A stretch of 64,000 bases of DNA from Candidatus Fluviicola riflensis (GTDB taxonomy: Bacteria > Bacteroidota > Bacteroidia > Flavobacteriales_D > Crocinitomicaceae), in the NCBI GenBank assembly GCA_002243285.1, contig CP022585.1, forward strand, positions 1,600,641-1,664,640, given 5' to 3'. Each line of letters starts with the position of its first letter. Within the stretch, counting starts at the first letter, position 1. This document shows, in pieces, positions 50,671-59,606 of this stretch. A program made the position numbers and the translations under genes. The notes below the pieces were generated by a model. That model was not told where the DNA came from, made no database searches, and was given only the letters and a program-made list of their open reading frames with translations.

Positions 50671-51345
50671 ATGGAAAATCTACCAATATACATTAGCTTT
50701 CTGTTCGCACTGATAGTTATCGGAACAATCAGTTGGTTCTACTTTGCTACAAAATCCAAAACCTTTCTGTTTATTGCGATCAGTTGGACCATTTTACAAT
50801 CCGTTCTGGGACTTAGCGGAATCTACCAGGACACCCAAACAATTCCGCCAAAACTAGTGTTGTTCGGAGTTTTCCCAACTTTAGTGTTCATCGCAACAGC
50901 TTTTTTGACGGTAAAAGGCAGAAAATTTATTGACAGTATTAACCTGCAAACGCTGACCTATTTTCACAGCATTCGCATACCGGTTGAAATCACCCTTGCG
51001 TTGCTTTTTTATCAGGGTGTTGTTTCCGTTTATATGACCTTTGAGGGAACAAACTTCGACTTGTTTTCAGGTATAACTGCTCCCATTGTTGGTTATTTGG
51101 CTTTTCGGACAACCGGCGAAAACAAAAAATTCTTGTTGGTGTGGAATATCATTTGTCTCTTGCTTCTGCTAAACGTTGTGATAACCGCAATATTTGCATT
51201 TCCGTCACCATTCCAGAAGTTAGCATTTGACCAGCCAAATAGTGCGGTTTTGTATTTCCCGTTCAACTTATTGCCAACAGTTATCGTCCCGATGGTGTTG
51301 TTTGGACATTTAGTGGCAATCAGACGACTGACTAAACAAAATTGA
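50671..51345 (+). CDS. Multi-span hypothetical membrane protein
   Basis: A 224-aa protein with about six to seven hydrophobic segments, including YISFLFALIVIGTISWFYF, LVLFGVFPTLVFIATAFLTV, NIICLLLLLNVVITAIFAF and LLPTVIVPMVLFGHLVAI. Few charged residues; no transport motif. It stands alone. I do not recognise the family. Confidence 0.65.
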   Translation: MENLPIYISFLFALIVIGTISWFYFATKSKTFLFIAISWTILQSVLGLSGIYQDTQTIPPKLVLFGVFPTLVFIATAFLTVKGRKFIDSINLQTLTYFHSIRIPVEITLALLFYQGVVSVYMTFEGTNFDLFSGITAPIVGYLAFRTTGENKKFLLVWNIICLLLLLNVVITAIFAFPSPFQKLAFDQPNSAVLYFPFNLLPTVIVPMVLFGHLVAIRRLTKQN

Positions 51346-51350
51346 CAACA

Positions 51351-51437
51351 ATGAACTTGATTAACATGAAAAAAATAATTAAAAGTGAGCAAGTGCCGGG
51401 AGAGAATATAGTTGTGAAAATCGAAACCAACTGCTAA
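51351..51437 (+). CDS. Possible 28-aa peptide, doubtful
   Basis: A short frame, MNLINMKKIIKSEQVPGEN and so on, ends TAA at 51437, only 5 bp after the membrane-protein gene. The sequence looks like a normal protein N-terminus and may be a truncated gene start. Nothing else is evident in 51438-51626. Confidence 0.2.
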   Translation: MNLINMKKIIKSEQVPGENIVVKIETNC

Positions 51438-51626
51438 TCAATGAACTACAATCTACTTATATCTAATACGCTATTATTTAACAATTTACAATGAAAATGT
51501 TGTAAAAATAAAATGAAAGAAAATGTTAGTTAAAACCAGCGTTTTAATCGTTTATAAACTGTAAATATTCATTCCTGTTCGCCACCTGTAAAAAGTTGTG
51601 TCTCTTTGTCACAGAGTATTTACACT

Positions 51627-52076
51627 ATGAGAAAAACATCACTACTACTAATGACATTCATGTCCTGCATGCATGTTTTTTGTCAGGAAGACGCAGCTAT
51701 CCAACAGTGGCAGTCGTCACATCCAACCACCTTACTTATTTCCGCAGCACGTTACGCAAGTTTCAGCGATGAAGAAAAGGTCCTAATCGGAACAGATTAC
51801 ATTCTGTATGAAAACAACGTAACGCTTGAGTTGCTGGAGCAATCCGAACAGGCTAAGAGTATTGGAACGGCACCAGAAAAACCAGCGAAGGACGAAGACC
51901 TGCAAGTTATCAAAGACTGGATAGGAACCCACCAGGGAGTCAAGATCATTCGCCAGTCGGCCTATGTTGTATTATCGTCTGAACGTCAGCAATACTGCCT
52001 GGAACGTCCTTTGGAAATACTTGTTCTTGAAGGAGAGTCTATTACGCGTAAGGATATTGAACGCTACGGTAATTAA
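51627..52076 (+). CDS. Small exported hypothetical protein
   Basis: A 149-aa protein from the ATG at 51627, with a signal peptide (MRKTSLLLMTFMSCMHVFCQ) and a soluble, charged mature part of about 130 residues. There is no sorting domain, so it is probably periplasmic. Its neighbour downstream, 44 bp away and in the same direction, is a T9SS protein; they may share a transcript. Confidence 0.6.
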   Translation: MRKTSLLLMTFMSCMHVFCQEDAAIQQWQSSHPTTLLISAARYASFSDEEKVLIGTDYILYENNVTLELLEQSEQAKSIGTAPEKPAKDEDLQVIKDWIGTHQGVKIIRQSAYVVLSSERQQYCLERPLEILVLEGESITRKDIERYGN

Positions 52077-52120
52077 TTGATTGACAGCATTTTTATTCTA
52101 CTACATTTTACAATAATATT

Positions 52121-53584
52121 ATGTCTTATTTTCAACCTATAAGTACTGCATTACTTTTACTCGCCGGCTGTTCGCTTTCGGCTTTCGCTCAAACCAATAG
52201 TTGTAACGACAACGCCGGAGGTGAGATTACGGTTAATAATAGTTGTACTATTTCCTTTTTTGATATCGACCATAACAACGACTATTGGGATGGCGCTGCT
52301 GGTTGCGGGGCAACTGATGTGGATGCAACCTGGGGTTGGTTCACTGCGGCGAGTACCTCCACAACAATTGTATACGATCCTGTAACAGCAGGTTTTGATC
52401 CGATCGTCACCATTTTTTCTGGTGCATGCGCCACAAATATGACAGCTATTACATGTGCCAATGCCGCCGGAAGTGACGGGACTGAGACGATTGTTTTGCC
52501 AACGGTAATAGGCCAGCAATACAGAATCCGTGTTCAGGGCTCCGATAATAGCAACTGGGCCGGAGATCTCTGTGTATACAATACAGTACCAACGGCGGGA
52601 CCAGGTTCCAACACTACTTGTGTTACCCCAAGCCCGATTTGCTCAGGATCTCCTATTTCTTTTATCGCTAACGAAGGCGGTGCCGATGCAAGTGCTATTA
52701 ATCCGGGAAACGATTACGATTGCCTGTTCACTTCACCGAATCCAAGCTGGTACTACCTGGAAATCGACCAGTCAGGAAACCTTGTTATCGATATTACGGC
52801 TGGTTCCGATGTAGATTATGAGATCTGGGGTCCTTTTCCCAGTCTTGCTACAGCCCAGTCACAATGCAATACGTATGGTGCTCCTGAAGATTGCAGCTAT
52901 TCTTCGTCAGCAATTGAACAGGCTGTTGTAAATGGTGTTGCCAGTGGAGAGGTATATGTTTTACTGGTTACCAATTATGCCAATACAGTTCAGACAATCA
53001 ATATCAATGAAGCAGGATCAAATACAGCCAGTACGAACTGTGGGATCGTTCTGCCGGTTGGTTATTCTAACTGGGATGCTATGCGGATAAACGATCAGGT
53101 TCAATTGATCTGGTCAACAGAATTCGAACAGAATAATGCCAAGTTTTATGTTCAACGCTCCGAAACCGGAATGGTCTGGGAAACAATAGGAGCTGTGAAC
53201 GGAAAAGGGAATTCTGATAACGAAAATGATTATTCCTTTACAGATACGAATCCATTCGAAACAGTTGGCTATTACAGGTTGATGCAGGTTGACTTCGACG
53301 GTACAGCAAGTCATACAACGATCCTTTCTGTAGCTGGAAGTACTGAAAATAGTTTAAAAATCTATCCGAATCCTGCCGTGAACAGCTTTACCATTAAAAC
53401 AAATGGTTCAAAAATCGACGAAATTATTCTTGCGGATATTGTCGGGAAAACCTATCCTGTAGATTACACAGTGGAAGATAACAGAGTTGTTGTAAACTGT
53501 GGGGACTACGCTTCCGGTAGCTATACATTGACAGTGATTTCCAATGGAATTAAAATGACCGAAAGACTTCTTGTACAAAAATAA
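52121..53584 (+). CDS. T9SS-secreted protein with two PPC-like domains
   Basis: A 487-aa surface or secreted protein. The signal peptide (about 1-22) ends AFAQ. Residues about 25-155 and 165-300 look like two pre-peptidase-type beta sandwiches, each with Trp, repeated Cys and a WGWFTAASTST or NPSWYYLEIDQSG strand. A middle segment (NNAKFYVQRSETGMVWETIG) resembles the beta-sandwich often found before the sorting domain. The C-terminus is a type A T9SS domain (LKIYPNPAVNSFTIKTN ... MTERLLVQK). No enzymatic domain is seen. Confidence 0.82.
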   Translation: MSYFQPISTALLLLAGCSLSAFAQTNSCNDNAGGEITVNNSCTISFFDIDHNNDYWDGAAGCGATDVDATWGWFTAASTSTTIVYDPVTAGFDPIVTIFSGACATNMTAITCANAAGSDGTETIVLPTVIGQQYRIRVQGSDNSNWAGDLCVYNTVPTAGPGSNTTCVTPSPICSGSPISFIANEGGADASAINPGNDYDCLFTSPNPSWYYLEIDQSGNLVIDITAGSDVDYEIWGPFPSLATAQSQCNTYGAPEDCSYSSSAIEQAVVNGVASGEVYVLLVTNYANTVQTININEAGSNTASTNCGIVLPVGYSNWDAMRINDQVQLIWSTEFEQNNAKFYVQRSETGMVWETIGAVNGKGNSDNENDYSFTDTNPFETVGYYRLMQVDFDGTASHTTILSVAGSTENSLKIYPNPAVNSFTIKTNGSKIDEIILADIVGKTYPVDYTVEDNRVVVNCGDYASGSYTLTVISNGIKMTERLLVQK

Positions 53585-53604
53585 ATAGCTGTATTTGTGA
53601 GGTT

Positions 53605-53642
53605 GAAACGCCATTCTGTATGTTCAGGATGGCGTTTTGTTT
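53605..53642 (+). terminator. Terminator after the T9SS gene
   Basis: AAACGCCAT (53606-53614) pairs with ATGGCGTTT (53629-53637), followed by TGTTTTTT. Confidence 0.75.
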
Positions 53643-53692
53643 TTTAAAGGAAAAATTATCTACTTTCGACCTCCAAATCTTAAACCGACTTT

Positions 53693-55597
53693 ATGACATT
53701 GTTTCGCTTGTTTTTCGCACTATTCCTGATTCCAATGTCCAATTCCGTTTTTTCACAACAGGTGATAAACGTTGGTGAAAACAAGAAAATAGTAGCAGTT
53801 TTAGAATCGAATACCAAAATGACTATTGGTTTCCAGGATTTACTGTTACATGAAAAGGGCAAACCTTCCTTTTTTATCGTAACTGGAGAAACAAAATGGG
53901 GCCCATTCGATGACATTCAGAAAAAAAGAATAGAATCAACCAGCCCGCCGGTTGATTCATTGATGGATACTTCGTACGTCACCGTTACAGAAAAAGGTAA
54001 AACATATGTACTCTATGGAAAGTTTAAATTCGGCCCGTACAAATCACCCGAATTAATCAAAATCACTCAGAATAAAGCCATTATTGCTGACTATTCGGAA
54101 AAAGGAATGTATTATGAGATTTTTTCGTTAGAAGGCGAAACACCTAAATCAATAACAAAAAGTACCAAATACAAAGACAATGTAACCGGAATCTATGTTT
54201 CAGATAACTTGGATGTTTTAATGTCTTTTGACAGCAACTCAGGCGATGCCAGTCACTACTTCATCTATGAAGGAAAAAAAACGGGTGGGTTTTATTATGC
54301 GGTGCATTTCCAGGGATGGATGCATACGGAAAATGATGGGTTGACCCCGGTGTTTTCCTGCGTAGCTCCTTTGAATGATGACACCTATGATGTAACAGAC
54401 GATTTGTATGTTGGGAACAGGTTGATTGAAAAAATAGTTGCTATACTGTATGATTTTAGCTTTAACAGCACGAACACAGATTTTGTGGTTAAAGCATATA
54501 CCGCTGCTCAGGATGGAGCCAGGGTTTTTTCATCGAATTCAGTATTGGGGCCTTATGACGCCGTGAATGATCTTGTATTCGATTCATTGAACAGGATTCA
54601 GTTTGAATATGAGCAAAACGGTAATCAATTCCTCTATGAAAACCAGGTTTCGAAACCGATCTCTAAAAAGGAAGAGTATGACTGGAAGAACATTTCTCCA
54701 AATGGGGTTGATTATTTAAAGTGTGTGTCGGTAGAAGATACCAGCTATTATTACTTCAATGACCAATTGATTGCCCGTGGTGAGATGTGGAATTTCAAAC
54801 TGGTAACCTGGACTCAAAACCACGGACCTGTTCTTTTCGAAAGTATAATGAAACCTGCAGAACCAAATCCGGATCCTGAAGGTGAAGAATGGTACGGAGA
54901 AGTTCCTGCCGGATTCAGATTAATTATCAATGGTAAAAGCACTAAAACCTTCGAAAGTATTCTTGATTTCAAGGAAAGTTCAAAAGGGGAGATTGCATAT
55001 ATAGCTTATGAAAACGATGGGTTTTACGTATTCCGTGGTGACATAAAGTACGGTCCGTACCCGATGCTCTACACAATAGGAAAAGAACGGGATAACTTTT
55101 TAAAATGGAGCGGAGATGACCTGATTTATTCTGCAATTTCAGAAGGGAAATCACAGGTTTTCATAAATGGTGAATCGAAGGTGTCCTATCCAAGTATCAT
55201 TTCATTTTACTGGAATCAGGCTTTGTCATCCTCAGCGGTCGTTCAAATTAAAGACATGAAATGTTTTCTGGAAAGTGATTTTTATTCTATCTCATTGGAT
55301 AGAGATCCAATCATTGAACAATTGGAAGAACAGTTCCAAGCTGAATTCATGGCACGTCGTGCAGAATTATTAACAATGAGCGATTGCAGTTCTATTCATT
55401 TTATGGGAAAAGAATATGGCGGATTGACTTTTGTACATGATCTGAAATTCAGCCCTGACGGTAGTGTCATTTCATTCATGAACATGGACAGTTTGAACGT
55501 GATTTACAAAAATGAGTTATTAAATGGAACGCTATTCAACAATTGGATAGTTTACTACCTGAATGGAAACATTGTTGTATCGGGCTTGGATAAATAG
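53693..55597 (+). CDS. Exported GPY-repeat protein
   Basis: A 634-aa protein with a signal peptide (MTLFRLFFALFLIPMSNSVF, cut near SQQ). It contains irregular repeats, each a set of strands ending in a (W/F/Y)GP(F/Y) motif: KWGPFDDI, KFGPYKSPE, VLGPYDAVND and KYGPYPMLY. They are comparable to WG-type or propeller repeats, with about 60-80 residues per unit. There is no T9SS domain, so a periplasmic or outer-membrane-associated location is likely. Function unknown. Confidence 0.65.
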   Translation: MTLFRLFFALFLIPMSNSVFSQQVINVGENKKIVAVLESNTKMTIGFQDLLLHEKGKPSFFIVTGETKWGPFDDIQKKRIESTSPPVDSLMDTSYVTVTEKGKTYVLYGKFKFGPYKSPELIKITQNKAIIADYSEKGMYYEIFSLEGETPKSITKSTKYKDNVTGIYVSDNLDVLMSFDSNSGDASHYFIYEGKKTGGFYYAVHFQGWMHTENDGLTPVFSCVAPLNDDTYDVTDDLYVGNRLIEKIVAILYDFSFNSTNTDFVVKAYTAAQDGARVFSSNSVLGPYDAVNDLVFDSLNRIQFEYEQNGNQFLYENQVSKPISKKEEYDWKNISPNGVDYLKCVSVEDTSYYYFNDQLIARGEMWNFKLVTWTQNHGPVLFESIMKPAEPNPDPEGEEWYGEVPAGFRLIINGKSTKTFESILDFKESSKGEIAYIAYENDGFYVFRGDIKYGPYPMLYTIGKERDNFLKWSGDDLIYSAISEGKSQVFINGESKVSYPSIISFYWNQALSSSAVVQIKDMKCFLESDFYSISLDRDPIIEQLEEQFQAEFMARRAELLTMSDCSSIHFMGKEYGGLTFVHDLKFSPDGSVISFMNMDSLNVIYKNELLNGTLFNNWIVYYLNGNIVVSGLDK

Positions 55598-55633
55598 GAG
55601 ATACATCTAATACAACGGGAAAGTAATGCTTTT

Positions 55634-55693
55634 CCTCATCCTCATCCTCATCCTCATCCTCATTCTCATTCTCATTCTCATCCTCATTCTCAC
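55634..55693. repeat. Hexanucleotide microsatellite, ten CCTCAT-type units
   Basis: Ten 6-bp units, five CCTCAT and the others TCTCAT/TCTCAC/TCTGAT variants, in the gap after the GPY-repeat gene. No gene overlaps it. The 55694-55800 interval shows nothing else. Confidence 0.85.
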
Positions 55694-55800
55694 TCTGATT
55701 ATCCCAATCTATTTCGGTGAATAACTTACATACCGTGAAGATATTTCATTCCAACCAATTTGTTGTTTGATTATCCTGAACTCACGTCAAATACCTGGAA

Positions 55801-55837
55801 CAAAAAAGCAAACGTCCACAGTTAATGAACGTTTGCT
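55801..55837 (-). terminator. Terminator of the small membrane protein gene
   Basis: AGCAAACGT (55807-55815) pairs with ACGTTTGCT (55829-55837); on the minus strand the stem is followed by TTTTTTG. Confidence 0.75.
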
Positions 55838-55865
55838 CCTTGTTCAACTTGACTAAGCCAGGTTT

Positions 55866-56108
55866 TTAATGCTGCATCATTTTCATGCATGAGTTTTGTC
55901 CGATGCATCCATGGATGAAATGAAAAACGACAAGGTGCGCAATTGTCAGGAAAATAAGCACGTGTACTGTAATTAAAATAACCTTACTTGCCCGCTGAAA
56001 GCGTTTGTCCAGTTCATTTCGCTGAACGTGTGATTTGAAGAATAAAGCAGCGATCAACGCAAAGATCTGAAAGGTTAACAACCCGATAATGTGAAATGGA
56101 AAAAACAT
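55866..56108 (-). CDS. Small two-span membrane protein
   Basis: An 80-aa protein with two hydrophobic segments (FHIIGLLTFQIFALIAALFF and VILITVHVLIFLTIAHLVVF) and several His and Met at the C-terminus (FHFIHGCIGQNSCMKMMQH), which might bind a metal ion. No family recognised. A proper terminator follows, which supports it as a gene. Confidence 0.5.
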   Translation of the reverse strand: MFFPFHIIGLLTFQIFALIAALFFKSHVQRNELDKRFQRASKVILITVHVLIFLTIAHLVVFHFIHGCIGQNSCMKMMQH

Positions 56109-56212
56109 GTATTAAGATTTAAAATTCAAGCGAATATGCTTCTATTTCCCATGCGGTATGAAAGATTAAAAGGTGAAGCGGACAATCTGAAAGTTTAAAC
56201 AACCATGAAGCG

Positions 56213-56956
56213 TCATGCATTCTTCAGCCACTTCAAAAACAACGGAGATTTTGATTTGCTGACAGTGATTTTAATGTCTGTTTTGAAACAAGGATCAAGG
56301 TTAACTACCAGCTTGCGGTTGAGTTGTTTATTTACTTCCTGTATCAATTTTTTGTTGACTATGGCGGTTCTGTTTACACGGAAAAACCCATGATCAAGGA
56401 TTTGTTCCAATTCATCCAGGGTCTTGTTCAGAATGTATTTTTTGTTTCCCAGCGTTTGCAGGTAAGTGATTTGATTGGAAATGTAAACCAAACCTATGTC
56501 CGAACAATTCACGGGAATGATGTTATCGCGGTAATAAACCAACAGGTTTTGCGGATTTTGTGGTTTGAGTAATTCGTAATCGAACTGGGTTTTAAAAGTC
56601 AGTTTCAGCCGTTCGTATTTGTCCAATGCCAAGCGGACATCTTCGTTGCTGAACGGTTTCAAAATGTATTCGATTCCATTGAGCTTGAATGCCTGTAAAG
56701 TATGTTCATCGTAAGCAGTACAAAAAATTACCGGGACATCGATTTTTACTCTTTTCAACAAATCAAAAATAGAACCATCACCGAGCTGAATGTCACAAAA
56801 CAAAAGTTCGGGCATTGGGTTGTGGCTGAAATAATCAACTGCTTCCTGAAGAGAAGACAGCACTGCCTCAATCCTACTTTCGGGTGAAATGCTTAAAATA
56901 GAACGCTGCAAATCTTCAGCAGTAAGCGACTCATCCTCAATGATTACGATTTTCAT
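56213..56956 (-). CDS. LytTR-family response regulator
   Basis: A 247-aa protein. The receiver domain has the acidic pair (IIEDES), phosphoacceptor Asp55 (LLFCDIQLGDG) and Lys (YILKPF). The LytTR DNA-binding domain (about residues 145-245) contains VYISNQITYLQTLGNKKYIL and FFRVNRTAIVNKKLIQEV. It overlaps the upstream kinase gene by 20 bp, so it forms a coupled pair. The target is not evident. Confidence 0.9.
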   Translation of the reverse strand: MKIVIIEDESLTAEDLQRSILSISPESRIEAVLSSLQEAVDYFSHNPMPELLFCDIQLGDGSIFDLLKRVKIDVPVIFCTAYDEHTLQAFKLNGIEYILKPFSNEDVRLALDKYERLKLTFKTQFDYELLKPQNPQNLLVYYRDNIIPVNCSDIGLVYISNQITYLQTLGNKKYILNKTLDELEQILDHGFFRVNRTAIVNKKLIQEVNKQLNRKLVVNLDPCFKTDIKITVSKSKSPLFLKWLKNA

Positions 56957-57998
56957 TCCTTAGAAGTTTTATTTTCACACTGAACCAGTTTTCGTTGTTC
57001 TCTATTAATACTTCTTCATTCGCAAGCATCTGATAACGTCTTTTCAGATTATTTAACCCCGAACTTAATCCTTCTTCAACAGATTCTCTGAGCTGTTTCC
57101 TGTTTTTGATTTCTACATATCCATCCTCATAATAAATACTGATTTCAAGAGGTTTTGGTGTGGTGAACGCATTGTGTTTAATGGCATTTTCCAACAAGGG
57201 AAGAATGGAGAAAAACGGAACATGAAATTTCAGTTTCTCAGTTGGGATATCGATACTGAAATTCAGCGAATCACCGAATCGCATTTTTTGCATCTCGAGG
57301 TATTGCCTGCAAATACTCAGTTCTTCGTCGAGCGTAACCAAGTCCGTTCTGGCCTGATCCATTGATGTCCGCAGAAAACCGGATAACTTTATGAGGTAAT
57401 TTTCTGCCGTCTGCGGATTGCGCTGAATAAGCGATTTGAGTGTGCTAAGGCTGTTGAACAGAAAATGCGGATGAATTTGTTGTTTTAACTGCTCATAAGT
57501 GGCTTCCAGGTTCTTGAGTTTCAATTCAGTGTTCTCGAGCTCCACTTTGTTCTTTAAATCCTTCATCAAAAGGATGTTGTGAATGAGCAGTACGATGGAG
57601 TTAATGGCAAAAATCAGGATGAAAAAGGCGTAAATCCTTAAATAATCATCTGTAAGATGTCGCTGTTTTACAAACCGCAAAATTCCATTGTGCTCCTGGT
57701 GAAAGTGAGCTGAAATGTAATAACTTGCAATGGCAATAACCGAAGCTCCCGCGAAACTCACTACATAACGCAAAAGGGTGAATACCGGTTTTTGGCTGTT
57801 CTTTTCGAGTACGGCCAATACGGCGATATTCATAAATGAAACAACCAAAAACAAGACCGTAATTAAACTTCCGATCTGGATTAGCCACCACAACGACTTT
57901 AAGTTCATTACTGCGTGGGTTGCAATGGCTAACAATCCTACCAGGCACGAAGTAATAACTGCATTGAGAGCGAGTTTTTTATAGGGTATTTTTTCGGA
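56937..57998 (-). CDS. LytS-type sensor histidine kinase
   Basis: A 353-aa protein from the ATG at 57998 (MSEKIPYKKLALNAVITSCL); an upstream start at 58040 adds a basic stretch of 14 residues. It has four spans over residues about 10-155, a coiled linker and the His_kinase domain with QIHPHFLFNSLSTLKSLIQ, followed by a HATPase with LLENAIKHNAF and a G-box (SGLNNLKRRYQ). It pairs with the overlapping LytTR regulator. Confidence 0.9.
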   Translation of the reverse strand, partial: SEKIPYKKLALNAVITSCLVGLLAIATHAVMNLKSLWWLIQIGSLITVLFLVVSFMNIAVLAVLEKNSQKPVFTLLRYVVSFAGASVIAIASYYISAHFHQEHNGILRFVKQRHLTDDYLRIYAFFILIFAINSIVLLIHNILLMKDLKNKVELENTELKLKNLEATYEQLKQQIHPHFLFNSLSTLKSLIQRNPQTAENYLIKLSGFLRTSMDQARTDLVTLDEELSICRQYLEMQKMRFGDSLNFSIDIPTEKLKFHVPFFSILPLLENAIKHNAFTTPKPLEISIYYEDGYVEIKNRKQLRESVEEGLSSGLNNLKRRYQMLANEEVLIENNENWFSVKIKLLRNENRNH

Positions 57999-58100
57999 CA
58001 TGACGTACAAAATAGTGAAACCCTTTTTATTGGTTTTCAATTAATTCGTCAATCGGACAAAATGAGTGTTCAAACGGGCAGGTTTCCCGGCAACCAAATC

Positions 58101-58139
58101 AAAAAAAGCGCTCTCCACCTCAGGCGGAAAAAGCGCTTT
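58101..58139 (-). terminator. Terminator of the OmpA-lipoprotein gene
   Basis: AAAGCGCT (58105-58112) pairs with AGCGCTTT (58132-58139); the minus strand continues into a T-run (58107-58101). Confidence 0.75.
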
Positions 58140-58160
58140 CATATTCAAGATTATCGATAC

Positions 58161-59006
58161 TTAATTCCCTGCTTCTGCGTTGTTTAATAAATTCATGATC
58201 TCATCCAGTTTCGGTGAAAGAATGATCTCTGTGCGACGGTTCATGGCTTTTCCTTCCTGCGTTTCGTTCGTTGCTCTCGGATAGTACTCACCACGGCCTG
58301 AAGCAGTCATACGTGTTGCTGCAACGGCATATTTCTCATTCAGCAAACGGGTGATCGAAGTTGCACGTCCTACACTTAAGTCCCAATTGTCTTTGTAGAT
58401 GGCTGTTTTGATCGGAACATTATCAGTATGACCTTCAACAAGAATCTGAATATCAGGGTTTTTGTTCAGTACATCGGCCAATGCCTGCAATGCTTCAACT
58501 CCTTTGGGTTCAACAGCAGCAGAACCGGATTTGAATAAGAGTTTGTCCGACATCGAAACATACACCTTGCCATCGCGGATTTCCATCGTCAATTCGTCGG
58601 GGCTAAATCCAACCAATGCACCACGCAACGTCTCGTTTAGTTTTCTGGTCATTTCATTCTGACGGGCAATGATCGCCTGCATTTCGCGAAGCATCCGCTC
58701 TTTGTTTTGGAGGTCTCTGTTCTTTTGGCTCAATTGCTCCGACTGATTTTCATTGATATTTTCCTGTCCGGAAAGCCTGTTTTGAAGGGCTCTGTTGTCG
58801 GTAGTAAGCCGGTCGTTGGCCATTTTCTGATCAGCGAGCGCCATACATAATGAATCGCGTTCCGACACAACTGCCTGAAGTCGTTTTCCGCCTTTCTGTT
58901 TCTCCGGCATCGGGTCACCGCATTTATACATGGGTGCGCACGAGGAGATTGTGAGTATTCCAACGGCGATCACGCCCATTAGAATGGATTTATTCGATAC
59001 TTTCAT
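58161..59006 (-). CDS. OmpA-family peptidoglycan-binding lipoprotein
   Basis: A 281-aa protein from the ATG at 59006 (MKVSNKSILMGVIAVGILTI) with a lipobox-like SSCAP. A long coiled coil (residues about 40-130) leads to an OmpA domain (about 150-275) with ILVEGHTDNVPI, DLSVGRATSITRLL and NRRTEIILSP, the residues that bind diaminopimelate in peptidoglycan. It anchors the outer membrane to the cell wall and is similar to gliding-motility or MotB-like OmpA lipoproteins of the phylum. Confidence 0.9.
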   Translation of the reverse strand: MKVSNKSILMGVIAVGILTISSCAPMYKCGDPMPEKQKGGKRLQAVVSERDSLCMALADQKMANDRLTTDNRALQNRLSGQENINENQSEQLSQKNRDLQNKERMLREMQAIIARQNEMTRKLNETLRGALVGFSPDELTMEIRDGKVYVSMSDKLLFKSGSAAVEPKGVEALQALADVLNKNPDIQILVEGHTDNVPIKTAIYKDNWDLSVGRATSITRLLNEKYAVAATRMTASGRGEYYPRATNETQEGKAMNRRTEIILSPKLDEIMNLLNNAEAGN

Positions 59007-59251
59007 AACTTGTTTTTTACAATCAGGATGATGATCCGTCATTTATTCAGCTAATGTATGCAGGTGGGTCGACGCATATTTTATACGTTTTGAGGTTTTA
59101 TTTACATGTTTCACAGGTGGTATCAGCGCGTGATGCATCACACGCCTACCACCATATCATTCAGGAATTATGTAATTTCTTTCGGAAATAATGTAAGATT
59201 CTTTTGTGCTCAAGGCCTTATATTGCTGAGATTAATTCTAAAATCAGTCGT

Positions 59252-59578
59252 ATGAATTATCACGATCATAAATCATGTATTGAAGCCTGTTTGAATTGCG
59301 CGGCAATCTGCAATCATTGTGCTTCGTCTTGTCTTAGCGAAGAGAATGTGGGGGCAATGGCGCGCTGTATTCAACTCGATATGGAATGTGCAGCTATTTG
59401 TTATACGGCCGCTCAATTAATGAGTTTGGGGAGCAGTAAAGCAAAAGTAATCTGTTTGGTATGCGCTGAATTGTGCGAACAATGCGCGGAAGAATGTAGA
59501 AAACACGAGCACGAGCATTGCCAGGAGTGTGCTAAAGCGTGTAAGAATTGTGCAGAGTATTGCAGGGAAATGGCTTGA
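59252..59578 (+). CDS. Copper-binding four-helix-bundle protein (Csp-like)
   Basis: A 108-aa protein from the ATG at 59252 (MNYHDHKSCIEACLNCAAIC). Cysteines recur every three to four residues on each of four helices (CIEACLNCAAICNHCASSC, CIQLDMECAAICYTA, VCAELCEQCAEECRKH, CQECAKACKNCAEYC), the Csp/DUF326 pattern in which Cys side chains line the bundle and store many Cu(I) ions. There is no signal peptide, so it is a cytosolic Csp3-like store. Confidence 0.9.
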   Translation: MNYHDHKSCIEACLNCAAICNHCASSCLSEENVGAMARCIQLDMECAAICYTAAQLMSLGSSKAKVICLVCAELCEQCAEECRKHEHEHCQECAKACKNCAEYCREMA

Positions 59579-59606
59579 TAAACAGAGTGAGAATCAGAAT
59601 GAAGAA

